Below, in pieces: positions 45,146-54,986 of a DNA stretch of 64,000 bases. The notes below the pieces were generated by a model. It ran no database searches. It was not told where the DNA came from and saw only the letters and a list, made by a program, of their open reading frames with translations. Origin of the DNA: Chromatiales bacterium (GTDB taxonomy: Bacteria; Pseudomonadota; Gammaproteobacteria; Chromatiales; Chromatiaceae); NCBI GenBank assembly GCA_028284585.1, contig JANQRK010000105.1:1-64000 (forward strand), written 5' to 3'. The position numbers were made by a program, and so were the translations under genes. Within the stretch, counting starts at the first letter, position 1. Every line of letters starts with the position of its first letter.

Positions 45146-46090
45146 ATGACAACAAACCCTCACTTTGATGAAGAAAGGGTAATCTGGAATGACTCCTATA
45201 GCGGGCTATACAGCCCCGTCGAATACAGCCAACAATTTGATGATCAGTGGCGACTGTTCCTGGAACGCAAGGCCGGCTTTCACAGTCATACCGGTGTGGA
45301 TACATCTGATCCATACATTGACGACAGGATTTACGAACTGACCGGAACCACATCTTTCCTGGAAAGAAAGAAGCACCCTGTACTTCACCCGATTTTAAAA
45401 ATCATAAGAAAACTGAACGGCCAGGAGAAAAGACGCGATATCGGTGGCCGTCTTTTTCTCGAACCGAAGTTTCCTTTATCTTTCTTCCAGGGAAAGCAGT
45501 GCCTGGACGTAGGCTGCGGCGCCGGTCGCTGGACTCGGACAATGATCGAACTGGGCGCGAAAGTCAAATCAGCCGACGCCTCGGAACATGGTATAGACTC
45601 CACCCGACGATTCAATAAGGATGTCGAGCAGCTTAACTTGTTCGATATCATCGAAAAACGACCGGATCTGCATGAGCGTTTTGATTTCACCTTGTGCTGG
45701 GGCGTCATCATGTGTACCCATGACCCGAAGCTGGCTTTTGACAATGTCGCAAAAACGGTCAAGCCTGGAGGGCAACTATATACCATGATTTACGCACCAA
45801 CGTATCATAATTCAGAGTGGGTTCTGGAAAAGCGGAGTCACTACCACAAGAATTTGACTACAATCGAAGAAAAAATAGCATATGCCTATGAAATTGCCGA
45901 TAAGCCTGAGAATGCCATCAACTTATTGGACATGTTGAATACATTTTATAATTGGACGGTAACCGAAGAGACCATTCACAATTGGTATAGAAAGCATGGT
46001 TTCGGCGACATCATCACCCTGAACAGGAACGAGCCTGATAAATGTGCTTTCCATGTCGTGGGGACGAAAATACCAAAGGTGTCACCCTGA
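45146..46090 (+). CDS. class I SAM-dependent methyltransferase
   Basis: A 314-residue methyltransferase. The SAM site is QCLDVGCGAGRWTRTMIELG with the acidic strand VKSADASEHGID; later come LCWGVIMCTHDPKLAFDNVA and VKPGGQLYTMIYAPTY. The long N-terminal extension (1-100) suggests a sugar or glycan substrate. It shares low GC with the preceding sulfotransferase and probably forms a two-gene unit with it. Its last nine bases overlap, tail to tail, with the convergent TylF-like gene. Confidence 0.8.
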   Translation: MTTNPHFDEERVIWNDSYSGLYSPVEYSQQFDDQWRLFLERKAGFHSHTGVDTSDPYIDDRIYELTGTTSFLERKKHPVLHPILKIIRKLNGQEKRRDIGGRLFLEPKFPLSFFQGKQCLDVGCGAGRWTRTMIELGAKVKSADASEHGIDSTRRFNKDVEQLNLFDIIEKRPDLHERFDFTLCWGVIMCTHDPKLAFDNVAKTVKPGGQLYTMIYAPTYHNSEWVLEKRSHYHKNLTTIEEKIAYAYEIADKPENAINLLDMLNTFYNWTVTEETIHNWYRKHGFGDIITLNRNEPDKCAFHVVGTKIPKVSP

Positions 46091-46915
46091 TACCTCCAGA
46101 CCCTTGATGATAAAGCCACCGCCACCAGACATGACGATCATCTTTTCCGGGCAATTCTGCATGTATTCATCAATCGCCCGGGTTGCCCCCGGACAGATGT
46201 TGGAGCCATAGTCGTCACAGACAATGACACCACCCTCCTGCATTCTCGGATAGAAGAAACGGATGCTGTCGCTGGTGGGCTGATAGAGGTCGACATCGAT
46301 GTGCACGAAAGAGAACTGGCGGTCTACCACATCGGGGTCGTCAAAACGTTCGGGAATCCAGCCCTGCTTCAACACCAGTGACTCGAACTGAGCCAGGTTC
46401 CGTTCCACCTTTTCGACCGGATAGCTGAGGAAACCCTGCTGCCAATGATCCCCATCGGCCTCTCCCGGTTCGGACAGGCCACTGAAGGAATCGAAGCCGA
46501 AATGTGTTCTGTTACATCCCTGGGCTTGGTTGTAATGACAAATCAACCAGGAGGTCGATCCACTGTAGAGGCCGCATTCAGCGGTATCGCCGTCCAGTCG
46601 ACCAGTCAGGCGCAGCAGCTGATGAACCATCCATCTACGGTCGATATTATGAGACTTGTCCTCATCGAAGCGTCGGGCATACTCATTGAACCAGGCATCG
46701 GACCACCAATCCACCTGAGGCCATTTGAAACGGTACTCTGGCAGCATCACGTCAGCGATACGGGTCAATTGTTCAAAGCGCCGTAACAGCTCTTCGTCTT
46801 TGTGTTTGGCGGCGATTTCCTGCTTCGCAAGTTCTTCGAAGTCCCTGTCTTCAAGAATGTGCAACAGGGCATATTTCTTCGCATCGTAGATCAGACGCTT
46901 GAAAAAGTTTCTCAT
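46082..46915 (-). CDS. TylF/macrocin O-methyltransferase-like protein
   Basis: A 277-residue methyltransferase of the TylF family. Visible are AECGLYSGSTSWLICHYNQA (the SAM loop with GxYxG), FGFDSFSGLSEPGEADG, and the metal-coordinating FSFVHIDVDLYQPT followed by VIVCDDYGSNICPGATRAID. These enzymes O-methylate sugars. ATG 46915 begins the family N-terminus; the frame is open upstream to 47098 without support. It stands alone on the minus strand between plus-strand genes. Confidence 0.8.
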   Translation of the reverse strand: MRNFFKRLIYDAKKYALLHILEDRDFEELAKQEIAAKHKDEELLRRFEQLTRIADVMLPEYRFKWPQVDWWSDAWFNEYARRFDEDKSHNIDRRWMVHQLLRLTGRLDGDTAECGLYSGSTSWLICHYNQAQGCNRTHFGFDSFSGLSEPGEADGDHWQQGFLSYPVEKVERNLAQFESLVLKQGWIPERFDDPDVVDRQFSFVHIDVDLYQPTSDSIRFFYPRMQEGGVIVCDDYGSNICPGATRAIDEYMQNCPEKMIVMSGGGGFIIKGLEVSG

Positions 46916-47026
46916 GACCTGCTTCCGGGCGTATGGAGGGTGATTTTCAAGGCGACTGATCCAATGTTGGCGGACAGCGTGTATTGTAGGGCACCTGTAA
47001 CGGGAAAAACCTATAATCATGCGATA

Positions 47027-48810
47027 TGAAGGATAGTGTCGAGCCACCGACCCTACTGGTGTCCGGCCTTTCGGCAGATAATCTTGCGACACAGACACTG
47101 GCCAATTTCATCTCGGTGGAAACTCTCTTCTGCGTCCTGTCTGGCCCGGCTGCAGGGCTGCGACGGTACGTTTTGTGACGACCTGTTGGAAAAAGTCACC
47201 TGGGTGCTGCTCACCCATCACCAGGTGAATGCCCTACAGCTTTTCGATACCCGGCTCAACGCTGTAGTGGCGACGATCTCCCGCTGCGTGTTGAATGACG
47301 AACAACCCTCTTCGACAAACTAGGTGTGGAAAGACCAATGGCTGGAAGGGGATGTTTCGCTGAAGATGTCCTGCGCTGAAGCCGGCCCTGACGCACAGCT
47401 GTCCCCGGCGGGAAGGCACAGGCCATCACCGTTGGGACTGCACAATCTCACTGGCCTGAATGAGTCGTCACTGGCCCTGCGGGAACGGATCAAAGACCTG
47501 ATCCAGGCCGTTTTCGGCCGCAAGGCTGCTCATCTGGCACACCGCTACTACCAGGGCCTGGGCGATTGGCTACGCAGGCATAAGGCGACTGGCGGGGATT
47601 TGCAATTGCCGGTGGAGGATCTGCTCAGTCTGGCCGCAGCTTCCAGGGCGACTCTACAAGCCGAAACCCGGGTACTGCTGTTGCTACCCCGACTGGCCCC
47701 GGGAGGTGCGGAGAAATCGGCCTTGGACCTGATCAGAGGACTGTCCGAACAAGGGGTGACGGTACATGCTGTTACCACCTTTGGTTCCGATAATCCCTGG
47801 GCAGGGCGGACCAGGGAAACCGGGCGAGGCTGGTTCAACTGCCCGGTTTCCTGCCACGGGGCGATTGGCTGGCCTTCCTGAACTACTATAATCGTCTGCA
47901 TTCGATCCAACTGCTGCACATCAGCAACAGTCATTGGGCCTTTGATCATATTGGTGAATTGAAGTCATCCCACCCCGACTTGAAGGCTATTTCCCAATTA
48001 CATGCCGAAGGGATTTCCGGCATTCTGGATGATCCTGCCATGGCAGCGCGAGACGACAGGCATATCGACTGTCACACCGTCATTTCGAAATTTCTGCAAC
48101 AACGTATGCAAATGCGATTCGGGTTGCGGCCTGACAGGGTATCGGTCGTGCGCACCGGCATCGATTTGCACCAGGAATTCGTCGTAGAGGCATATCCGAG
48201 GGGGGAATGGCGTCGCATCAATGGTGTCCAAGCGAGACGCAAACTGGTTGCCTTTGTCGGGCGTCGGCGTTTTTCCGACTTAAAACGCCCCGCTCTATTT
48301 ATGGAAATCGCACGGCGGATGTTGCCGGATTTCCCCGATGCCTTGTCTGTTCTGAGAAGGCGAAGGCCAGTTGCAGAACGGCCGCGGCCGGCAGATAGCC
48401 GCCGACCCCACCTTGGCCCGCGGTCTGATGATGGAAGATGCACAGAAACCGGTCGGGACCCTGTTGCGCGATGCCGACATGCTGGTGCTGACCAGCGAAA
48501 TGGAGGGGATCGCTTATGTCTCCTACGAGGCTATGGCCTTCTCATTGCCATTGGTGTCATCCGATGTCGGTGCGCAGTCGGAACTGATCGATGCACAGAC
48601 AGGCATATTGTCGAAACCGGAAAAGGCGAGTTGGAGCGCTATGTTACCGCCGCTGCCAATCTTCTTGAGGATGATGAGAGGCGTCGTCGCATGGGACAAA
48701 AAGGCAGGGAGCGGTTGCATGCCTGGCCGGGGGTCGATGATATGGCGACGGCTTATCATCAGTTGTATCCACGAACTATATTTTGGAACCTTACCGAATT
48801 CCACCCGTAG
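47027..48810 (+). pseudogene. family 4 glycosyltransferase pseudogene (paralogue of 37770-39566)
   Basis: The pieces read together match the glycosyltransferase on the other strand. The N-terminal part is LLVSGLSADNLATQTLANF, then DDLLEKVTWVLLT in a second frame, then an amber at 47321, then VLLLLPRLAPGGAEKSALDL, then (after a shift near 47815) LVQLPGFLPRGDWLAFLNYY and ISQLHAEGISGILDDP. Another shift near 48350 is followed by SEMEGIAYVSYEAMAFSLPL, and a further one by LLEDDERRRRMGQKGRERLH. At least five lesions are present. All domains of the parent remain recognisable, so decay is recent. Confidence 0.85.
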
Positions 48811-48845
48811 TGCCGTCGGGTGTGCAATCTGGCCAGGAGAGGAGT

Positions 48846-49658
48846 ATGTCTGAAGAACGGTTTGCCTTTGGCAGGAACTGGCGCGATTTTATCGACAAGA
48901 ACCTCAGCGAGGAACGCATCGGTATTTCGCAGTCTTATATGCTGGATTTCCTCGACAGAGACAATCTCGAAGGGCTCTCGTTACTGGATATCGGCTGTGG
49001 TAGTGGTCTGCATTCCCTGGCAGCGATTCGTGCCGGTGCAGATGAGGTGCTTGGCTTCGACTACGACCAGGATTCGGTCGATACCACAAAACTGGTCAAG
49101 CAGGAAAAAACGCCTGCGGCAGACAATTGGCGTATCGAGCAGGGGTCAGTGCTCGACAAGGCGTATCTCAACAGCCTGGGACAGTACGACCTCGTCTATT
49201 CCTGGGGGGTGCTGCACCATACCGGCGATCAGTGGAATGCGATCCGCAACGCCGGGCAGAGGGTCAAGCCAGGCGGCTTGTTCTATATAGCCCTCTATTC
49301 GGCCGATGCGCAGATCGACCCGCCACCCGAGTTCTGGCTGGACGTCAAGCAGCGCTATATCAAGGCGGGTCGGCTCAGGAAGTTTGGCATGGAGATCTGG
49401 TACCTCTGGCGCTTCTCCCTGGGAAAGAATCCACGCCGTATCCCGGGATTGATCAAGACCATGCGTGAATATCGCAAGAGTCGGGGCATGAGTTACATGA
49501 TCGACGTACGTGATTGGCTGGGTGGCTGGCCGATGGAATTTTCCCACGATGAAGATGTGCTGAAGTTCTGTCGCGATGAGTTATCCATGGAATTGGTGAA
49601 GATAAAGCAGGGCGAAGCCAATACCGAGTATCTGTTCCGCCGGGCAGAAAACGCCTGA
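48846..49658 (+). CDS. class I SAM-dependent methyltransferase
   Basis: A 270-residue methyltransferase. The SAM-binding loop is SLLDIGCGSGLHSLAAIRAG, with VLGFDYDQDSVDTT; later come LVYSWGVLHHTGDQWNAIRN and VKPGGLFYIALYS. The C-terminal 110 residues (YLWRFSLGKNPRRIPGLIKT and onward) are family-specific for glycan-cluster enzymes. AGGAGAGGAGT directly precedes ATG 48846, fixing the start; an open frame from 48783 is the tail of the pseudogene. It is followed 20 bp later by a glycosyltransferase. Confidence 0.85.
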   Translation: MSEERFAFGRNWRDFIDKNLSEERIGISQSYMLDFLDRDNLEGLSLLDIGCGSGLHSLAAIRAGADEVLGFDYDQDSVDTTKLVKQEKTPAADNWRIEQGSVLDKAYLNSLGQYDLVYSWGVLHHTGDQWNAIRNAGQRVKPGGLFYIALYSADAQIDPPPEFWLDVKQRYIKAGRLRKFGMEIWYLWRFSLGKNPRRIPGLIKTMREYRKSRGMSYMIDVRDWLGGWPMEFSHDEDVLKFCRDELSMELVKIKQGEANTEYLFRRAENA

Positions 49659-49677
49659 GTTACTGTCCGGCCCTGTC

Positions 49678-51447
49678 ATGCACAGCCCGCCTGATCACGA
49701 TGCCCTGCTGGACAGCGTTGCCAATCTGTTGGCAGGTCTTCGATCCCGACTGTTGCCTGCCATGCTGGTAGTGCCTTTCGATTGCGAAGATGCCGAACTA
49801 CACGCCTTGATGCGGCTGCAGGGGATTGCCAGTGTTGTGGCGCGCAACCCGGTGATCGATACCAGCATGCAGGGCAGGATAGAACATAACGGCGAATGGA
49901 CTTACCCGGCAGGCGCAGCGCGCTCTGTTTTATATCTTGGCTGGCGGCGTGCTATTCGGCCAAGGCGCCTTTTCGAGGCAATGCGTGCCGGCATGTCGCA
50001 TATCACGGCACTCGATGTAGGCGGACGCTGGCATACGCTGCGCATACCCGTCTGGTATCTGAAGTATCTTCAATCAAGGCTGCAGCAATACCGTTACCAG
50101 TACCCCTTCGTGTATCCCCGGCCAAAACCCTGCGAACGGCGTGCCATGCTGGACCCCCGCCGCGGCGACCGGCTGGCCCGAATGCTTGAAGAGATCCATA
50201 CCGATGTCGAGCCGTTGCCACGGCGCAACAAGGTCTTGCTGGTGACCTATGGCCTGTGGGCCGGCGGGGCAGAACGACAGTTGATGAATACCGCCTTGGG
50301 GCTGAAGGCGGCGGGCATTGACGTTGAGGTCTTGAGCATCAATACCGAAGCGCAAGGTGCGGAATTCTACCGTTCCAGAATAGAGATCCAAGTACCGGTT
50401 CACGACCTGTCATATCTGCCATCGAAGTTGTTACGAGAGTCTTCCGGCACCCTGAACACATACTTTCATTCCATACCTAGCACGGCATTGAAAGGGCTTT
50501 ATAGCCTGTTACCACTGGATTTCATTGACGATATGGTGTCGATGGCGGCAGTGATTCGCCTGATACGGCCGGGTGTCGTGCACCTGTGGCAGGACTACAC
50601 CAACCTGGTGGGAGGAATGGCAGCGGTGGTGGCCGGTGTGCCTCGTGTGATCATGGCAGGGCGCAACCTGGCACCCTGTAATTTTGCCTACCATACGACC
50701 TATATGCGTTTTGCATACGGGGCACTGCTGCAAATGTCGGGAGTAAGTTTGATCAATAACAGTCATTCGGGTGCCGCCAGTTACTGTAAATGGTTGGACA
50801 TGCCGCAAGAGCGGGTGGCGGTGGTCCACAATGGGATTGATGCCAACACCTTTGCCCATGACGAAGACCGGGGGCGATCGTTTCGTGAGCAATGGAAAAT
50901 ACCGCAGGACTCGCCGCTTGTCGGTGGGATACTGCGTTTTTCTGAAGAAAAAGATCCGTTTTTATGGTTGCAGGTGGCATCAAAGGTGCGTGAACGCATA
51001 CCCGGGGCCAGGTTCTTCCTCGCCGGTGATGGCAAATTGTGCCAACAGGTCGGGGCACGCATTCAGGAACTCGGACTGGCCGATTGCCTGGTACAACCCG
51101 GGGTTGTGCAGGATATCGATGCGGCGTACTCGGCAATGGATGTGCTGTTGCTGGCATCTGCCAAAGAGGGATTACCCAATGTGCTGATAGAGGCCCAGAT
51201 GGCGGCATGTCCCGTGGTGGCGACGGATGTCGGTGGTGTGGCAGAGACCATCGATGATGGCAACACAGGCTGGGTGGTCCGCCAGCGCGAGGCCGACCTG
51301 CTGGCGGACAGGGTCTGTCAGGTGCTGCAAGACCCGGAATGGCGCAAACAGGCAAGGCACCTGGGGCCGATCCATGCCAACAGGGAATTTGGCCTGGCGC
51401 GCATGATGTCCGACACCCTCGCCGTCTACGACCTGGAAACAGCGTGA
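49678..51447 (+). CDS. family 4 glycosyltransferase with N-terminal extension
   Basis: A 589-residue protein, intact. The N-terminal 175 residues are an extension like that of the paralogue at 34928-36718. The GT-B domain starts near 180 with KVLLVTYGLWAGGAERQLMN. The acceptor domain holds GVVHLWQDYTNLVGGMAAVV. The donor domain has GILRFSEEKDPFLWLQ and SAKEGLPNVLIEAQMAACPV. It is the only full-length glycosyltransferase left in the plus-strand arm. The following remnant begins with GTG overlapping its stop (GTGA), as in an intact operon. Confidence 0.85.
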   Translation: MHSPPDHDALLDSVANLLAGLRSRLLPAMLVVPFDCEDAELHALMRLQGIASVVARNPVIDTSMQGRIEHNGEWTYPAGAARSVLYLGWRRAIRPRRLFEAMRAGMSHITALDVGGRWHTLRIPVWYLKYLQSRLQQYRYQYPFVYPRPKPCERRAMLDPRRGDRLARMLEEIHTDVEPLPRRNKVLLVTYGLWAGGAERQLMNTALGLKAAGIDVEVLSINTEAQGAEFYRSRIEIQVPVHDLSYLPSKLLRESSGTLNTYFHSIPSTALKGLYSLLPLDFIDDMVSMAAVIRLIRPGVVHLWQDYTNLVGGMAAVVAGVPRVIMAGRNLAPCNFAYHTTYMRFAYGALLQMSGVSLINNSHSGAASYCKWLDMPQERVAVVHNGIDANTFAHDEDRGRSFREQWKIPQDSPLVGGILRFSEEKDPFLWLQVASKVRERIPGARFFLAGDGKLCQQVGARIQELGLADCLVQPGVVQDIDAAYSAMDVLLLASAKEGLPNVLIEAQMAACPVVATDVGGVAETIDDGNTGWVVRQREADLLADRVCQVLQDPEWRKQARHLGPIHANREFGLARMMSDTLAVYDLETA

Positions 51448-51840
51448 GCGGGTTGCCGCGCATCCTTGTCGTGCTTGGCGCGAATGTCGCAAGGTTCTGG
51501 CGCATACCCAGGCAGGTGATGAGTCGTCGGGACATGAACCTGTACATGGCAGACAACCCGCGACTGCAGCGCCAGGAGGCAACACTGCACGGGCATATGG
51601 CGGCAGTGCTCGGCAACTCCCCGTTTGGTGGTGCGCGAACTACTGGATGAAGGGGCACCTGCCGATAGTGTGGGTCTGATATACAACGGCATCGACCTGC
51701 AGGCACTCGCCAGGCTGCCAGACAAAGGACAGGCCCGTCGGCAACTCGGGCTGCCGCAAGATGCAACTTTGGTTGGTCAACGTAGCGAATCTGTGGCCCT
51801 ACAAGGGGCAGGGCGACCTGATCGATGCCCTGTCTGTGCT
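51444..51840 (+). pseudogene. family 4 glycosyltransferase remnant (paralogue of 33611-34822)
   Basis: After GTG 51444 the frame reads LPRILVVLGANVARFWRIPR, then jumps over the region equivalent to residues 12-130 of the paralogue. It resumes at MSRRDMNLYMADN and TLHGHMAAVLGNS. Frame changes near 51618 and 51768 lead to ELLDEGAPADSVGLIYNGID and then LVNVANLWPYKGQGDLIDAL. It ends at 51840, in mid-domain, where methyltransferase sequence begins. An internal deletion, two frameshifts and loss of the 3' half make it non-functional. Confidence 0.75.
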
Positions 51841-52258
51841 CGAGCACCTGTTAAACCCCTGTCGGTTCCTAAAGGAGTGTCATCGGGTCCTTGAGTGCCA
51901 TGGTCGCCTGATACTCTTGACCCCCAATATCAGTACCTATTTCACGGCAGCCCTCATCCTGGCCGGCAAGATGCCGTCGAGTGGCCCGCATCCGGATTCA
52001 AACCGGCTCCTAGAAACGCAGATGCCTTTGGCGCGCGCTGCTGACGAAGGAGAGCCGGATATCGTACCGGACACACCGGTGCATCGACATCTCGTCGTAT
52101 TCAGCTACCGCGCGCTGCGGCGGTAACTCGCGATGATAGGATTTCGTGAGATTCAAGGATACGGCTTCGGCCTGTACCCCTTTCCAAATTTTCTCCAGAA
52201 GCCGTTGGAGCGGATCGACCCCTATCACTGTCACCAGATGGTGTTTGTCGCACGTAAG
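51838..52258 (+). pseudogene. methyltransferase 3' remnant fused to glycosyltransferase scrap
   Basis: Without a stop, the frame passes from the glycosyltransferase scrap into NPCRFLKECHRVLECHGRLI, LLTPNISTYFTAALILAGKM, the post-motif part of a methyltransferase. That frame ends at 52126. A second piece in another frame, from ATG 52132, reads GFREIQGYGFGLYPFPNFLQ and ends FVARK with the stop at 52256-52258, the natural C-terminus. The SAM-binding half is missing. Confidence 0.65.
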
Positions 52259-52295
52259 TGACTGGCACGTAAGTGACTGGCACGTAAGTGACTGG
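52251..52295 (+). repeat. three exact 15-bp tandem repeats
   Basis: CACGTAAGTGACTGG occurs three times head to tail at 52251-52265, 52266-52280 and 52281-52295. The first copy contains the last codons and stop of the methyltransferase remnant (CGT AAG TGA), so the terminus of a gene was duplicated in tandem. The stretch 52296-52482 before aroC holds no gene. Confidence 0.95.
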
Positions 52296-52482
52296 AGGAA
52301 TCCAAGGGGTGCCCAGTGGAGCGCGCTCCATATCGGATTTCAGCCGACTCAGGGCAGTCGGTATGATAGCTCTAGAACAACGCGCAATGGCTTTACCGCG
52401 TGGCGTCGCGGAGAATAGCAACCTTGAATCCATACGCACCTTAGGTGACCTCGTCTGAGGTAAATGCTCGAGAGTTCGCACA

Positions 52483-53583
52483 GTGTCTGGGAACACCATC
52501 GGAAAACTGTTCACGGTAACCTCGTTCGGCGAAAGCCATGGCCCGGCGATCGGCTGTATTGTTGATGGTTGCCCGCCTGGCATGGCGCTGTCAGAGGGCG
52601 ATATCCAGCCTGACTTGGATCGCCGCCGGCCTGGGACCTCGCGCCACACGACGCAGCGCCGCGAGCCCGATCAGGTACAGATACTCTCCGGGGTGTTCGA
52701 GGGTCTGACCACGGGCACGCCAATCGGTTTGCTGATCGTTAATAAGGATCAGCGTTCAAAGGACTATGGCGAGATCGCCCACAAATTCCGACCCGGGCAC
52801 GCCGATTACACCTATAACCAGAAATACGGTATCCGCGATTACCGTGGTGGAGGGCGTTCCTCGGCCCGTGAGACGGCGATGCGGGTTGCCGCTGGGGCCA
52901 TCGCCAAGAAGTACCTCAGTGAGCGCTTCGGTGTACTGGTCCGCGGTTATCTCTCTGCGCTAGGACCGCTGCGGCCCAACGGCTTCTCATGGGAGCCGGT
53001 CGAGGGCAACCCGTTTTTCTGGCCCGATGCCGCGCAGGTTTCAGAACTCGAGGACTACATGGATGCGCTGCGCAAGTCGGGCGATTCGATCGGTGCCGAG
53101 GTGTCGGTGGTTGCCAACGGTGTGCCACCGGGTTGGGGTGAGCCGGTATTCGATCGCCTAGACGCAGAGATTGCGCGCGCCCTAATGAGCATCAACGCGG
53201 CCAAGGGCGTGGAGATCGGGGCCGGCTTTGCCAGCGTGACCCAGACGGGTACCCAGCATCGTGACCAGATGACGCCGGAAGGATTTCTTTCGAACAATGC
53301 CGGCGGCGTATTGGGTGGAATCTCCAGCGGCCAGGATATCGTCGCTCGGGTGGCCTTCAAACCGACTTCTAGCATTCGGCTTGGTGGACAAACGGTGGAT
53401 GTCGATGGACAACTGACCGATGTGATCACCAAGGGACGGCATGACCCCTGTGTCGGCATCCGGGCGACGCCGATCGCCGAGGCGATGCTGGCCATAGTGC
53501 TGCTCGACCATGCCCTTCGTCAGCGCGGGCAGAATGCCGATGTGCAGCCAGGCACGCCGGTCGTTCCCGCATCATCGGAGTAG
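52483..53583 (+). CDS. aroC: chorismate synthase
   Basis: AroC makes chorismate from 5-enolpyruvylshikimate 3-phosphate, using reduced FMN, as the last step of the shikimate pathway. The 366-residue protein has all three signatures: [18 protein letters not shown] near the N-terminus, [20 protein letters not shown] in the middle and [17 protein letters not shown] near the C-terminus. The start is GTG 52483 ([17 protein letters not shown]); no ATG fits. The ribosome site is weak. It is transcribed separately from the polysaccharide debris upstream and toward an MFS gene 65 bp downstream. Confidence 0.95.
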   Translation: MSGNTIGKLFTVTSFGESHGPAIGCIVDGCPPGMALSEGDIQPDLDRRRPGTSRHTTQRREPDQVQILSGVFEGLTTGTPIGLLIVNKDQRSKDYGEIAHKFRPGHADYTYNQKYGIRDYRGGGRSSARETAMRVAAGAIAKKYLSERFGVLVRGYLSALGPLRPNGFSWEPVEGNPFFWPDAAQVSELEDYMDALRKSGDSIGAEVSVVANGVPPGWGEPVFDRLDAEIARALMSINAAKGVEIGAGFASVTQTGTQHRDQMTPEGFLSNNAGGVLGGISSGQDIVARVAFKPTSSIRLGGQTVDVDGQLTDVITKGRHDPCVGIRATPIAEAMLAIVLLDHALRQRGQNADVQPGTPVVPASSE

Positions 53584-53648
53584 GCGCGCTGCGTGCCGTC
53601 GAGGTAGTACAAGCCGCGGCGGCGAATCTGGACTGACGAAATCTCACC

Positions 53649-54788
53649 ATGCCCTATTGGCGCCTGTCCGGTTTCTATTTTTCTTATTTCGCGGTGCTCG
53701 GGGCCTTGATCCCCTATTGGGGTCTGTTTCTGCATGGGCGTGGATTCGACGCCATCGCGATCGGCGAATTGATGGCCATCCTGTTGGCGACCAAAATCGT
53801 TGCACCCAATGTTTGGGGCTGGGTGGGAGACCATATCGGCCATCGCATGCGGATCGTGCGCTTTGCCTCCCTAGTCTCGGTGTTGGCCTTCACCGGGATG
53901 TATTGGGCGGAGAGTTTCTGGGCAATCGCGGTGGTGATGGCTTTGTATAGCTTCTTTTGGAATGCCTCGTTGCCCCAGTTCGAGGTCGTTACCTTCAGCT
54001 ACTTGAAAGAACGCGTCGCGCGCTATGCGCGAATTCGGGTTTGGGGCTCAATCGGCTTCATGGTGACAGTCGTACTGCTCGGCCTGTTGGTCGATCGGCA
54101 GGGATCGGAGGTCGTATTGCCGGCGGTCCTGATGATCTTTGCCATGGTCTGGTTGAGTACCCTGGTGGTGCGCGATCCCGATCCCAGCCCACATCCGCAG
54201 GTCCAGCCGTCACTGGCGGAAGTGCTGAGAAGACCGGCCATCATTGCGTTTTTTCTCGCCGTATTCTTGATGCAGGCTAGCCACGGACCCTATTACGCCT
54301 TCTATTCGATATTCATGAAAGACCAGGGGTACAGCGAGACCCTGATCGGTCAACTCTGGGCGCTCGGTGTCCTTGCCGAAGTGGCGCTGTTCATCGTGAT
54401 GCACCACATACTGGTCCGCTACGGCGCGCGTCTGGTGTTGATAGTCAGCCTGTTACTGGCGGCCTGGCGCTGGCTACTGATTGCCTATGGCGCCGATTCG
54501 TTACCCCTGGTGTTGTTTGCCCAGCTACTGCATGCCGCGACCTTTGGCTCATTCCATGCCGCGGGCATTCACTTAGTGCATCATTATTTTCGTGGGCGCC
54601 TCGAGGGGCGGGGACAGGCGCTGTACAGTAGTGTGAGCTTCGGTGCCGGAGGTGCCCTGGGTAGCCTGCTCAGCGGCTATGCCTGGGATGGTGTCGGGCC
54701 GGCCACGACATTTGCTGTGGCCAGTGGACTAGCCCTGGCCGGAGCCTATGTGACCTGGCGCTGGATAGACGGGCGACATGACCACTGA
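53649..54788 (+). CDS. MFS transporter of the PPP/HcaT-like (MFS_1_like) group
   Basis: A 379-residue transporter with twelve predicted membrane helices. The N-terminal LSGFYFSYFAVLGALIPYWG with YWGLFLHGRGF is typical of the 3-phenylpropionate/nucleoside-like subgroup. MFS motif-A-like VGDHIGHRMRIVR follows helix 2. The second half opens IIAFFLAVFLMQASHGPYYA. In gammaproteobacteria this gene often follows aroC. The substrate is unknown. The 198-bp gap after it (54789-54986) holds no gene I can support. Confidence 0.8.
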   Translation: MPYWRLSGFYFSYFAVLGALIPYWGLFLHGRGFDAIAIGELMAILLATKIVAPNVWGWVGDHIGHRMRIVRFASLVSVLAFTGMYWAESFWAIAVVMALYSFFWNASLPQFEVVTFSYLKERVARYARIRVWGSIGFMVTVVLLGLLVDRQGSEVVLPAVLMIFAMVWLSTLVVRDPDPSPHPQVQPSLAEVLRRPAIIAFFLAVFLMQASHGPYYAFYSIFMKDQGYSETLIGQLWALGVLAEVALFIVMHHILVRYGARLVLIVSLLLAAWRWLLIAYGADSLPLVLFAQLLHAATFGSFHAAGIHLVHHYFRGRLEGRGQALYSSVSFGAGGALGSLLSGYAWDGVGPATTFAVASGLALAGAYVTWRWIDGRHDH

Positions 54789-54986
54789 ACCAGGCCCGCC
54801 ACCACCTGCTCGTGTGGGTCGCAATCCCGGATGCCAGGCCCTGTGTCCGGGACAGATTCGCCGGTTACCTCGTTTCCCGAGCGGACAGCAGGTGCCGGAT
54901 GTGCTTTGCTTGACAGCCCAATCGGCGGGTTGGTCCCGCGCAGTGGCATCGACTGACCAGGCAGCATTTGGCAGGAAGACAGTATT

